Source of the DNA: Chlamydiota bacterium | Lineage (GTDB): Bacteria > Chlamydiota > Chlamydiia > Chlamydiales > JAAKFR01 | NCBI GenBank assembly: GCA_013287335.1 | Contig: JABDDZ010000005.1 | Location: 75-51,461, forward strand | Direction: 5' to 3' | Length of the DNA: 51,387 bases | Part shown: positions 42,324 through 51,177 of the stretch, piece by piece | Position numbering within the stretch: the stretch's first letter is position 1 | Layout of the letters: each line of letters opens with the position of its first letter | Program-made: the position numbers and the translations under genes | Notes under the pieces: generated by a model | Told to the model about the DNA's origin: nothing | Seen by the model: only the letters and a program-made list of their open reading frames with translations | The model's database searches: none

Positions 42324-44017
42324 AATATCTTTTTCTTACACTGCTATTTTCTACCCTCGTCTCCTCTCTTTTTGCTTTTTCAAAGGAAGAGCGGGGACAA
42401 ATCCTCTTTTTCCTCCATAAAGAACAGACATCCAAAGCTTTTAATCTATATTTGCAAAAACAGAGTGAAAATTCCTGTCATGATTTTGACCTCTTAAGAG
42501 AGATGGGAATGATGCTGCTAATGCAAGGAGCTAAAAGCCGAAACAAGGAGATACAGCTTCTCTCTCTTTTTGGCGCATCCATAGCAAGCAACACAGATCT
42601 TCTTCCCATTTTTGAAAAGGGAATAGAGAGTAATGAAATGACTATCCAGTTAGCTGCCCTTGCTGGACTTGCAGAGCTTCAGGATGACCAAGCAGATCTT
42701 TTGCTCATTCGCGCGCTCTCCTCCACTTTTCTCTTAACCCGCTTTGAGGCGGCCTATACTCTCGCTCAAAAGAATGATGCAGCTGTACTTCTTCACTTGC
42801 ACTCCCTTTTAACAAAGGTGCCAACCCAATTACGCCCCCTCTTTCCACAAATCCTTGTTAAACTTAAAGGCCCAGCTGCGACACACCTGCTTAAACAGCT
42901 TCTGAATGATGTAGAGGTCGATGTAAAAATCGAAACCATCCGCTATGCTGCAAAAGAGGGAAGAGATGATCTTCTCCCTCAAATCCAGTCTCTTGCCACC
43001 TCCCCCAACCATGGCCAGCAGGAGGCCTGCCTTTTTGCATTAGGTCGTTTGCAAGATACCTCTTCCCTTCCCCTCTTGCGCCATGTTGCCAATTTTAAAG
43101 AGGGAGAGCTAAAAATCGCTGCGGCAGCCTCCCTCTTCTCTCTTGGAGAGGAGAGTGCTATTGATAGCATTTTAAAGGAGGCTGGCAAAGAGAACCCCTT
43201 TGCTATCATTCTCCTTGGGAAAATTGGCAGTAAGGTAAGCTCCGAAAAGCGGGCAGAGATCCTGGCCTCTTTGGAGGCGCTCTCCAAAAGTCCTAATGCC
43301 ACCTTGCGCTTTAATTGCGGCGTAGCGCTGCTCGGCTTAAGAGAGGACATAGCACTTGGGGTCTTGAAAGAATTTATTCTCTCCTCTCATAGAGGTTCAG
43401 GCATCCTTCCCGTTCGTTCTGCCGGGCAGACTCTCACATCCTTTCGGGTCATCCCCTCCGCAGAACTCGTCACTAAACAGTTTCCCGATCTCATCTCCCA
43501 AACAACAAAAGTAAAAATCGCCCTTCTTAATGACGCTTTAGAGCTCAGTGAAGATCTCTTTTTAAAACTTGCCGAGGCAATCTTTGCTAGTTCAGAAACG
43601 GTGCTTATTCCCCATGTTATTGAACTACTCTGCCACCACAAGAATGAGAGAATCATGCAATTTTTCTTAAAAGAGCAGCAAAAAGCGGGAGCCCCCCTTG
43701 TGCGCAATTTTTGTCTTTTAGCTCTCTATCGTCTTGGAGAAGAAAAAGCAACTGAAGACCAGATCATTGCTCTTATTGAAAGAGAGCAGAAGACAGCCCT
43801 TATTCGCCTGAAAGAGGAGAAGACAAAATCCAAAAAACGTCTTTCACACTATCTTCTCTCTCCTGAGGAGAGCTCTCTTCTTCTTCTCTCTGCTTTAGAA
43901 CTACTTGTCTCAAAACAGAATGAAAAAGGCATTACAGCTCTTGTGAGGGTGATGACGGATGGACACCCAAATAATAAGTACCCCTTAGCCGGATTTTTGA
44001 TAAAGGGAACAGAGTGA
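42320..44017 (+). CDS. Exported HEAT-repeat protein
   Basis: The 565-residue protein has an N-terminal signal peptide (residues 1-20, with VSSLFAF as probable cleavage area) and multiple helical repeats of about 30-35 residues between 80 and 460, with HEAT/PBS-lyase-like repeats such as QEACLFALGRLQD and LKIAAAASLFSLGEE. No catalytic motif is visible, and it is probably a periplasmic scaffold. Between maf and an LptD-like gene (4-base overlaps on both sides), it may help outer-membrane assembly, but this is inference. I recall a protein of unknown function next to maf in Chlamydia. Confidence 0.8.
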   Translation: MKYLFLTLLFSTLVSSLFAFSKEERGQILFFLHKEQTSKAFNLYLQKQSENSCHDFDLLREMGMMLLMQGAKSRNKEIQLLSLFGASIASNTDLLPIFEKGIESNEMTIQLAALAGLAELQDDQADLLLIRALSSTFLLTRFEAAYTLAQKNDAAVLLHLHSLLTKVPTQLRPLFPQILVKLKGPAATHLLKQLLNDVEVDVKIETIRYAAKEGRDDLLPQIQSLATSPNHGQQEACLFALGRLQDTSSLPLLRHVANFKEGELKIAAAASLFSLGEESAIDSILKEAGKENPFAIILLGKIGSKVSSEKRAEILASLEALSKSPNATLRFNCGVALLGLREDIALGVLKEFILSSHRGSGILPVRSAGQTLTSFRVIPSAELVTKQFPDLISQTTKVKIALLNDALELSEDLFLKLAEAIFASSETVLIPHVIELLCHHKNERIMQFFLKEQQKAGAPLVRNFCLLALYRLGEEKATEDQIIALIEREQKTALIRLKEEKTKSKKRLSHYLLSPEESSLLLLSALELLVSKQNEKGITALVRVMTDGHPNNKYPLAGFLIKGTE

Positions 44018-46218
44018 GACAGATACTTTTTCTCCTGCTTCTCGCATTTTCATCCTCTCTTTGTGCATTGCAGCTGACAGATGACCCCATCAAGCCCTGG
44101 CCTGTTGATTGCAGGTCCTGCATCCCGACTTGCAATCCATCACCCCTTGAACTGAAATCCCTTGAAGAGAATGTAGTCGTTGACCTTTTAGACCCCATCT
44201 ATGCAGATGGGGTCCTCTCTACAGAGAGAGGGGGCGTTCTTGTAACCCAGGGCATCCGGGTGCAGGCAAGAAAAATTGTCTATGTCAAACGTCTGGATAG
44301 TGATCCTCCTGAATTTTCCCTCTTTTGCGAAGGAGATCTCCTCATAGACTATCAGAATAAAACGCTTGTAGGGCGCTGTTTTTATTATGACCTTCTCACT
44401 CAAAGCGGCCTCCTCATCGATGGAAGAGGGGCAGCCCCTCCGTGGTATCTGGGAGGCAAGGAGATCTTTTTTAATCCAGATGGAGAACTCACTATCAATC
44501 AAGGGTATATATCAACTTCTGAAAGCCCTGACAAGGATGTGATGGTGCTTTCAACCAAAATCTATGTGAATAAAGATCGCATCCTAACAGCGAATAATAT
44601 TACTTTTCGTTTACAGGGAGTCCCTCTTGCCTGGTTTCCAAAGGTCAAATTTAATTTAATGAGCATTGGGGATTCTCCCCTTGCTGTCCAGGTAGGATAT
44701 GGGGGATTTTTGAAAACAAATCTCTCTTTACGCTACCGATTTTTAACTCTTGGAGAGCTGTATGGGTATTTGCGACTCGATGGCTACCTAGCTCGTGGAC
44801 CCGGTGTGGGTATAGAGACGGAGTATGCCCCTTGCGACAGCTCAACAGAGCTTTATACACGGAGTTATTATGCCCATGATATTTCGATTGACGATCCTAA
44901 AAGGAAGGATCGCTACCGCCTGGAAGGGAGCTATTTAGGCTGTTGGAAGGGAGATATCCAGGTTAAGGGATTTTATGACTTTGTGAGCGATGGAGACATG
45001 GCCGCCGAATACCAGAGAAAGGATTTTGATTTAAATCCCGCAGAGAGAACTGAGATTGAATTCCGTAAAAACTCCTGTAACTGGATCGCCTCCCTTTTCA
45101 CACGTGTGCGCGTGAATAGATTCCAATCGATCAACCAGGAGCTTCCCACTTTCTATTATACCTGGCGACCCTTTGAGATTGGATCAACAGGTGTGATCTT
45201 TGAAAATTGGGTCAAAGCGAGCTATTTCGACTACCGCTTTAGCGATGAAATTATAGAGGCTATGAAATCCAAGGATCCTGATGAAAAGAAAGTAAGAAAT
45301 TTTCACTCAGCACACATTGCGATTAGTCCCTCCTTTTACCGACCTTTCTGGTATCGGGGCCTTACAATCACGCCCTATGCGGGGTTTAGGGGCATTATGT
45401 ACAGCAATAGTCAAGATGGACAAGCTGTTGGACAAGCTGTTGGAGATGTGGGAGTGAGAGCCGAGACATCTCTTTCAAAGTGTTTCCCCTATTTTAAGCA
45501 TGTCATGGAGCCTTACATTGACTTCCGTTATTTAACGAGGCCGCGCATTCCGCTCGACCATGCCTATATCTTCACAATCTATGATGCCTACAATATCTTT
45601 GGCGTTACCCGCTTTGGGGTGCGCAACTCCATTTATACGAAATGGGGAGGATGCATCAATCGACCCATCTATCTCGATGTTTGGACAAATGCCTTTTCAG
45701 ATGGACGTCATATCCCCCAGGTCATTCCTAAGGGCTATGCAAATATTGAATGGTTTCCCCTAAGCTATCTCTTTGTTTCAATGGACTCTGCATGGAATTT
45801 TAAGCATAGAGAACTCGATTTTTATAATTCACGGATTGATTGGACATTCACTCAAAATGCTGCCCTCTCTTTCGAATACCGCCATAGAAGTAAATATGAT
45901 TGGAGAAAAGCAGATTTTTATAATTTTCTAATCGATGTGACACGCTCGGAGAAGCGTCTTTTGAACTCTCCTCTTTCTGATAAGCGGGATACATTTTTAG
46001 CGCGCCTTTTTTATCGCTGGAATCCCGATATCTGGGGAAAATTCATTCTAAGACATGGCTGGAACCGCGACGATATGCCAACCTACGTAGAATATGAGAT
46101 TGAGGTGACTCGGGTGATTTTCGACCACTGGCACCTAATCTTCACTTACGAAAATCGGGAGAGTGATAACCGCTACTCAGCGACCCTAAGGCTTGCCCCC
46201 TCTCCTCCCACCCGCTAA
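44014..46218 (+). CDS. lptD: LptD-like outer-membrane protein
   Basis: The 734-residue protein has a signal peptide (about 18 residues, SSLCA), a periplasmic OstA/LptA-like beta-jellyroll region (about 50-210, with VLVTQGIRVQARKIVYV) and a C-terminal beta-barrel (about 220-730) with alternating aromatic strands ending FTYENRE and LRLAP. LptD places LPS in the outer leaflet of the outer membrane. It is distant from proteobacterial LptD, as expected in chlamydiae, and cysteines in the early region (CRSCIPTC) may form disulfides. It is the third gene of the maf operon. Confidence 0.82.
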   Translation: MRQILFLLLLAFSSSLCALQLTDDPIKPWPVDCRSCIPTCNPSPLELKSLEENVVVDLLDPIYADGVLSTERGGVLVTQGIRVQARKIVYVKRLDSDPPEFSLFCEGDLLIDYQNKTLVGRCFYYDLLTQSGLLIDGRGAAPPWYLGGKEIFFNPDGELTINQGYISTSESPDKDVMVLSTKIYVNKDRILTANNITFRLQGVPLAWFPKVKFNLMSIGDSPLAVQVGYGGFLKTNLSLRYRFLTLGELYGYLRLDGYLARGPGVGIETEYAPCDSSTELYTRSYYAHDISIDDPKRKDRYRLEGSYLGCWKGDIQVKGFYDFVSDGDMAAEYQRKDFDLNPAERTEIEFRKNSCNWIASLFTRVRVNRFQSINQELPTFYYTWRPFEIGSTGVIFENWVKASYFDYRFSDEIIEAMKSKDPDEKKVRNFHSAHIAISPSFYRPFWYRGLTITPYAGFRGIMYSNSQDGQAVGQAVGDVGVRAETSLSKCFPYFKHVMEPYIDFRYLTRPRIPLDHAYIFTIYDAYNIFGVTRFGVRNSIYTKWGGCINRPIYLDVWTNAFSDGRHIPQVIPKGYANIEWFPLSYLFVSMDSAWNFKHRELDFYNSRIDWTFTQNAALSFEYRHRSKYDWRKADFYNFLIDVTRSEKRLLNSPLSDKRDTFLARLFYRWNPDIWGKFILRHGWNRDDMPTYVEYEIEVTRVIFDHWHLIFTYENRESDNRYSATLRLAPSPPTR

Positions 46219-46223
46219 ATAAC

Positions 46224-46391
46224 AAATTCAACGCAAAGACGCGAAGGCCCAAAGGCGCAAAGAAAAAACTTACAACAACAGGATAAGCAGGATGGGCGGG
46301 ATAGATAAGGATAATATCTATCCTACCTATCCTGCTTATCTTGTTAATTTTTCTTTGCGACTTTGGGCCTCTGCGTCTTTGCGTTGAATTT
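46224..46391. repeat. Long imperfect inverted repeat between convergent genes
   Basis: Two arms of about 80 bases face each other. Each arm joins two modules: an AACGCAAAGACGC...AAAGGCGCAAAG-type iteration (46230-46262, complement at 46351-46385) and a CAGGATAAGCAGGAT-type iteration (46279-46310, complement at 46318-46344). The hairpin lies between lptD and the P-type ATPase gene. The right arm overlaps the last 18 codons of the ATPase. It could end transcription of both genes. A second similar pair occurs at 48861-49037. Confidence 0.8.
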
Positions 46392-48738
46392 TTTTAAATG
46401 GGAGTTTGATGCGGAGGGTGTTGAGAAGGGTGATAAGGCTACTTGAGCTCATTGCAAAGACAGCTAGAAGAGGGGTGAGTTTTCCAAAAAGGGCAAGCGT
46501 TACTGCAAGAGTGTTATAACCAAAAGCCCAGATTAAATTCTGTTTGATAATCCTATTTGTTTGAGCTCCAATCATTCGAATAAGAGGGATGCGGGAGAGA
46601 TCACGGCCTGTCATGATGAGATCTGAGGCGTGTATAGCAAGATCGAGAGCTCCTCTTGTTGAAATGCCAATATTTGCAGCCGAAAGTGCCGGACCGTCAT
46701 TGACTCCATCCCCCACCATCGCAACGACTGCGCCCTCTGCTTGAAAGGCAGCTATCACCTCAGCCTTCTCAAGAGGAGAAAGAGCTGCTTGATAACTTTC
46801 AAAACCACATTTTTCTGAAACTTTTTTTACCGACTCCTCAATATCTCCTGAAAGAAGAAGAGTCTTAACCCCCTTTAATCTAAGAAGCATCTTTTTCATC
46901 CGGCTGCGGAGCCTATCTTCGAGGATAAGAGTGGTGATGCATTTTCCATGCATGGCAAAGTAGAGAAGAGTTCCAATTTGCTCTGGCCCTCTCTCTTCGA
47001 TGAGATCAACCCCTCTCTCTTTTAAAAAGGAGCTTGAGCCAAGCAGGACCTCTCCTCCCTGATAGATCCCTCGCATTCCTCTGCTTGGGATCTCTTCAAC
47101 TTCACTCAAAAGAAGTGGTGGCTCAGTAATTGCAAAGCTAAGGGCGCAAGCTATGGGATGGCGGGAGGCTAGCGCTAATGTTTTGATAATCCCCCTCTCC
47201 TCTATAAGAAGGGGCTTTCCATCCATCTTTAATTTAAAATCTCCGTGAGTCACAGTTCCTGTCTTATCAAAAACATAGACGCTCTCTTTTCCTAAAAAAG
47301 CAAGGGCCGCTCTATTTCTCACAATGACTTTTAATTTGGCAAGATTTGCAATGAGAAAGGCCTCGCTCATCGGGACTGCAAGCCCTATTGCACACGGGCA
47401 GCTAATCAAACAGATCGTGAGAGCGCGCGCAAAAGCAGCCTCCCCCCCCTCTCCAGCAGCAAGAAGAGCAAAAAATGCCCCAAGAGCAAGTAACAGAAGC
47501 GCCGGGACAAAAAGGCTAGAAAACTTATCAACAAGAGGATAGCGCCTTTTTTTCTGCCCAAGCTGAGCCTCTATCAGCTCAATCACCTGATGCAGAAAGG
47601 TCTCATTGACTGTTTTGGTGACAAGGATAGTGAGCTCTCCCCTCTTTAAAAGAGATCCCCCAATGACAGGATCCTTTGTCTGCTTGATCCTTGGCAGGCT
47701 CTCTCCTGTCATGAGAGATTCATCGCAAGCTCCCTCTCCGAAGAGCACCTCTCCATCCAAGGGAATTTTTTCACCACTCCGAACTTTAATTTTATCTCCT
47801 GCTTGAATCTCTTCTAATGGCACAAACTTCTCAATATTTTCCTCTAAGCAAAGACGGGCACTACGTGGAAGAGTTTTAGTGATGCAAAAGAGTTTTTCCT
47901 TTGCAGAGATCTTAGCTTTTTTTTCGAGCTCTTTGCCAAAAAGGACTAAAAAAAGGAGCATTCCCATCGAATCAAAATAGAGAGAGAAGATCTTCCCCTC
48001 TATTAGCATGAGAAGAGAGAAAAAAAAGCTTGAGAAAGTTCCTAAAAAAACGAGTCCCTCCATTCCAAAAAGCCCCGCCTTTAGGTGTACCCAACAACGC
48101 TTCCAAAGAGGAGCTCCACAATAGAGAAGCAGAGGAAAGCTAAGAGAGCAGGAGAGCCATCCTAAAACCTTTTCATACCCCTCTGTCAAGATGCCAAAGG
48201 CTTCCACATAGAGAGGGACTGCCAGCATCATAAGATTCATGGAAAGAAACCCTGCAACAAAAAAGCGGGAGCGCCCCTTTTGCTTTTCTGCATTCGAAAC
48301 GATGGGTTTTGGTAAATACCCCAGCTGCTCTATCTTTTTAAAAATCTCCTCTTTTCCAATTAGTATAGGAAGATATTCAATAGCAGCAAGATCTGTTAAA
48401 TAATCGACATAGCAAGAGAGAACTCCCCTCTCTTTTTCCAGAAGAATGGTGATTGCAACGCCGCAAGCTGAACAGAAGAGGTTATCAATTTGGAAATAGA
48501 TCTTTTTCTTCTCTCCTTTGAGCCTCTCTTTTTCCCCCAAGGAATCTGGGTTTGAAATTAATCCCGCCTCAATTGCTCGCAAGATAATAGGATGATCCAT
48601 TGAGGGGGTGTTGATCCCAAGAGAGAGTAAAATTTGGAAAACAACGAGACAGCCGCTGCAACAGAAAGGATTAGCTTCAAGCCATAAGGGATCAGTTGGC
48701 AAACCAAGATTGCAAAGGTGACAGGCAAGCTTTTCCAT
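46336..48738 (-). CDS. Heavy-metal P1B-type ATPase, FixI/CcoI-like
   Basis: The 800-residue cation pump starts with a cysteine cluster (Cys6, Cys9, Cys26, Cys27, Cys30) of the type found in FixI/CcoI proteins, followed by an HMA domain with CSAC (Cys89, Cys92). Eight transmembrane helices, the metal-binding CPC in LISCPCAIGLAVP, phosphorylation motif DKTGTVTHGD, the HPIA hinge and GDGVNDGPAL follow. These features suggest copper or a related soft metal, perhaps for a terminal oxidase; older annotations of chlamydial homologues say zinc. The C-terminal 18 residues (QRKDAEAQSRKEK...) are encoded by an intergenic repeat. Confidence 0.9.
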   Translation of the reverse strand: MEKLACHLCNLGLPTDPLWLEANPFCCSGCLVVFQILLSLGINTPSMDHPIILRAIEAGLISNPDSLGEKERLKGEKKKIYFQIDNLFCSACGVAITILLEKERGVLSCYVDYLTDLAAIEYLPILIGKEEIFKKIEQLGYLPKPIVSNAEKQKGRSRFFVAGFLSMNLMMLAVPLYVEAFGILTEGYEKVLGWLSCSLSFPLLLYCGAPLWKRCWVHLKAGLFGMEGLVFLGTFSSFFFSLLMLIEGKIFSLYFDSMGMLLFLVLFGKELEKKAKISAKEKLFCITKTLPRSARLCLEENIEKFVPLEEIQAGDKIKVRSGEKIPLDGEVLFGEGACDESLMTGESLPRIKQTKDPVIGGSLLKRGELTILVTKTVNETFLHQVIELIEAQLGQKKRRYPLVDKFSSLFVPALLLLALGAFFALLAAGEGGEAAFARALTICLISCPCAIGLAVPMSEAFLIANLAKLKVIVRNRAALAFLGKESVYVFDKTGTVTHGDFKLKMDGKPLLIEERGIIKTLALASRHPIACALSFAITEPPLLLSEVEEIPSRGMRGIYQGGEVLLGSSSFLKERGVDLIEERGPEQIGTLLYFAMHGKCITTLILEDRLRSRMKKMLLRLKGVKTLLLSGDIEESVKKVSEKCGFESYQAALSPLEKAEVIAAFQAEGAVVAMVGDGVNDGPALSAANIGISTRGALDLAIHASDLIMTGRDLSRIPLIRMIGAQTNRIIKQNLIWAFGYNTLAVTLALFGKLTPLLAVFAMSSSSLITLLNTLRIKLPFKKIQRKDAEAQSRKEKLTR

Positions 48739-48780
48739 TTTTCAAAGAATAGAGAAAATCCCAATTTGCAATAACAATTT

Positions 48781-48811
48781 ATTACCACAGAGCCCACAGA
48801 GAACACAGAGA
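48781..48811 (+). repeat. CACAGAG-type intergenic repeat
   Basis: The stretch 48739-49078 has no gene. It starts with a 31-base iteration of ACCACAGAG, CCCACAGAG and AACACAGAG, related to fragments at 41603 and 18184. It lies just upstream of the ATPase start on the opposite strand. Confidence 0.55.
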
Positions 48812-48860
48812 GAATATTTTATGATTTCATATGCGCCCTACAAAGATGTTGAGTAATTAT

Positions 48861-49037
48861 TTAAACGCAAAGACGCAAAGAAAAAAATAGAAACAACAGG
48901 ATAGGCAGGATAGATAGGATAAAGATAATATCTCTAATATGTCATTCCAAAATATTTTTATTTGATAGTAATATTATATTATAAATCTATCCTGCCTATC
49001 CTGTTATTTCTATTTCCTTTGGGTTCTTTGCGTTTAA
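48861..49037. repeat. Second paired inverted repeat (AACGCAAAG / CAGGATAGGCAGGAT modules)
   Basis: The left arm (48861-48920) joins TTAAACGCAAAGACGCAAAG and an ACAACAGGATAGGCAGGAT iteration. The right arm (48984-49037) has the same modules in reverse order and complement. The spacer of about 65 bases is very AT-rich. It fills the divergent gap between the P-type ATPase and the TauE gene, so promoters of both must lie in or beside it. An open frame crossing the right arm extends the TauE frame but is not likely coding. Confidence 0.8.
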
Positions 49038-49078
49038 ATGGGATTGGTATTTTTGAGAGGCTGTGCTATCTCTCAACT

Positions 49079-49915
49079 ATGACGGTGCTGCTATTTTCTT
49101 TTCTTGTTCTCATTGTCTCTTATTTTGCGGGAATATTGGGCGCACTCAGCGGACTTGGCGGTGGAATTATAGTCATTCCCGCCCTTGTCCTTCTATTCCA
49201 CGTTGATATGCATCTTGCCATGGGAGCCTCTTTAATCTCTGTAATGGCCACTTCCAGCGGAGCGGCTTATGGCTTTCTCAAAGAAAAGTTCACTAACCTA
49301 AGAGTAGGGATTTTATTAGAAACCGGCGCTGTAGTGGGAGCCTTGACGGGCGCTTTATTAGTCTCTTTCTTCCCAAGATCCCTGATTGCAATTATTTTAG
49401 GGATTGTATTGCTAGTTTCTGCCTACTACTCTCTTCGCCATAAAGAAACAACGGAATTAGATAAACCCTCCCATCCTTGGGCGGTTGCGTTAAAATTAGA
49501 GGGAAGCTACCAAAGCCTTAAGGGACCAACCTCCTATCATGTACAACATGTGCCTCTTGGTATTGCCCTTATTACCCTTGCAGGAATTCTCTCCGGCTTG
49601 CTTGGGATTGGAGCCGGCGCTCTAAAAGTATTAGCCATGGATCAGGCCATGAAAATACCCTATAAAGTTTCGACGGCGACAAGCAATTTTATTATTGGAA
49701 TCACAGCAGCAGTGAGCGCCGGAGTCTACTTTGCAAAAGGATATATAGATCCCATTATCACCTTTCCGGTTTTCATAGGAGTTCTCTTTGGATCTTACAC
49801 AGGAGCTAAGATTTTAACTCGCACAACCACCAAAACTCTACGCGTGATTTTCAGCTTTGTCATTATTGCCATCGCATTTGAGCTGATCTACAAGGGAATG
49901 AAAGGCAATCTATGA
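49079..49915 (+). CDS. TauE/SafE family membrane permease
   Basis: About 278 residues from the ATG at 49079. The protein has some eight transmembrane helices in two homologous halves, each with the family motif: SGLGGGIIVIPAL in the first and SGLLGIGAGALKVLAM in the second. The family moves sulfite, sulfoacetate or similar organosulfur anions. The open frame continues upstream to 48962, but that part translates the intergenic repeat and lacks family similarity. Its stop is 3 bases from the convergent Inc-like gene. A frameshifted DUF1634 gene, the usual partner of this permease, lies 0.9 kb downstream. Confidence 0.88.
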   Translation: MTVLLFSFLVLIVSYFAGILGALSGLGGGIIVIPALVLLFHVDMHLAMGASLISVMATSSGAAYGFLKEKFTNLRVGILLETGAVVGALTGALLVSFFPRSLIAIILGIVLLVSAYYSLRHKETTELDKPSHPWAVALKLEGSYQSLKGPTSYHVQHVPLGIALITLAGILSGLLGIGAGALKVLAMDQAMKIPYKVSTATSNFIIGITAAVSAGVYFAKGYIDPIITFPVFIGVLFGSYTGAKILTRTTTKTLRVIFSFVIIAIAFELIYKGMKGNL

Positions 49916-49918
49916 ATG

Positions 49919-50722
49919 CTAATACCAACTAGGGATCGTTCGTCTTGTTTGCACAGCACGCACTTTTACTAAGACGCTTGAAGCACCCTCTAAATAATTT
50001 CCACTATAGGCAAAGAGTAGACGGGTTCTTACACCGTCATGGTGGATTCGAAAGATTCTTGATATCTGCATCAAAGGCTCTTTAATGGCCATAGCAATGC
50101 AACAAAGAGCATCTGTAAATTCTAAAGAGAGGATCTCAATTGGACACCTTATCAAGGGTCTGACAATCATAAGAGGGACAGAGATTATGCCCACTGCAAC
50201 TCCAAAGGTTTTATCAAAGCAGCTATCTCTTAGAAGAGGAACAAGCGGCAAATCGCGAAGATGGCTACGAGGATCTTGGCCGATCTGCTTTTCAATGTGA
50301 TCTGTGATCTTGATTGCGGTCAGAGGGTCAAAAAAGGCTAAAAGGGCAATGATGGGTAGTGCGATAGTCTGGGCAGCGACGGAAAGAAGATCCGTTAGAC
50401 CCACTATAATTTTTCTTAGATCAAGAGTTAAAACTCCGCCGCCAGAAAGGAGCAATCCTCGGAGAGTTTGAGTAATAAACATGTCCAGCCAGACAAAACC
50501 GAGTTGGATTGGAATTGCCACTCGTGAAACGACATGCCTTTGAAAAGCGCTCTTTTTCTTGAGGACATTATCCTCATCAATGCTCCAAGTGTCTGTAAGA
50601 GTTGTATAGAAAATTTCAGAATTCTCTAAACCACTGCTGCTCTCATAACGATTTGTTAAAAAATGACTCTCCATCACTCGACGGCCTTGCGAAAAACCAT
50701 CCAAATTCAAACCCCAGCCCAT
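49919..50722 (-). CDS. Membrane protein of unknown function, possible Inc-like
   Basis: About 267 residues from the ATG at 50722, which has GAGGGG 7 bases upstream. No family is recognised. The first 65 residues are polar; hydrophobic stretches at about 70-93, 105-135 and 175-195 alternate with short charged loops, a layout seen in several chlamydial membrane proteins without signal peptide. The C-terminal 60 residues are basic. It lies between the TauE gene and its usual partner DUF1634, in the opposite direction, so it may be a later insertion there. Secretion to the inclusion membrane is only a possibility. Confidence 0.6.
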   Translation of the reverse strand: MGWGLNLDGFSQGRRVMESHFLTNRYESSSGLENSEIFYTTLTDTWSIDEDNVLKKKSAFQRHVVSRVAIPIQLGFVWLDMFITQTLRGLLLSGGGVLTLDLRKIIVGLTDLLSVAAQTIALPIIALLAFFDPLTAIKITDHIEKQIGQDPRSHLRDLPLVPLLRDSCFDKTFGVAVGIISVPLMIVRPLIRCPIEILSLEFTDALCCIAMAIKEPLMQISRIFRIHHDGVRTRLLFAYSGNYLEGASSVLVKVRAVQTRRTIPSWY

Positions 50723-50806
50723 CAATTATCCCCTCTTTTTGCCTTAACAATAACTTAAAAAAAGAAATCTATTCAATAACTATCGATCAATGTTATTGAT
50801 TTAAAA

Positions 50807-51134
50807 ATGGGGAGAATGCAGATTTTTATAGGCAAAGCGATTTTAGCAGGGGTTTTTGTTTCTCTTATCTTCGTAATAAGCGGGGGGGACATGGTATGTA
50901 TCGACCCATGGAATGGAAGCGATACGCCCATTGGGAAGCCCCTCTCCCATCCGCTTCCTATCCCCCCCGGGCTTCATTCAATTAGGCCTATTTTTTCTCG
51001 TATTCACCCAATTTATGCGAGTTCTCTTAGCAGGTTGGTATTTTTATAAGTTAAAAGAGCAGATTTTCGTATGGCTCTGCTTATTTATAATATGCATTTT
51101 GATTTATAGTTTTTTCTTTATCATAATTAAATAA
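50807..51134 (+). pseudogene. DUF1634 family membrane protein, frameshifted at a G7 tract
   Basis: The first frame (from 50807) begins with a transmembrane segment (FIGKAILAGVFVSLIF) and then SGG; family similarity then continues in another frame (50889-51131). Removing one G from the seven at 50882-50888 restores a 108-residue protein with three hydrophobic segments: SGGTWYVSTHG, then PPGFIQLGLFFLVFTQFMRV, and a C-terminal helix rich in Ile and Phe. This fits DUF1634, small membrane proteins commonly encoded beside TauE/SafE permeases. It may be a true pseudogene, a phase-variable gene or a sequencing error in the homopolymer. Confidence 0.65.
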
Positions 51135-51177
51135 TTTAACATTAGAATTAACTGTATATTAAATATTAAAGCAGACA

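Noticed and set aside
46224-49037. Possible CRISPR array in the repeated intergenic sequences
   Set aside because: The repeats are short-period iterations in mirrored pairs, without regular spacers and without cas genes.
48962-49078. N-terminal extension of the TauE/SafE frame
   Set aside because: It crosses the repeat arm at 48984-49037, and family similarity begins only after the ATG at 49079.
50913-51134. Separate 73-codon membrane protein gene
   Set aside because: It is the second part of the frameshifted DUF1634 gene, and its own start has no ribosome-binding site.
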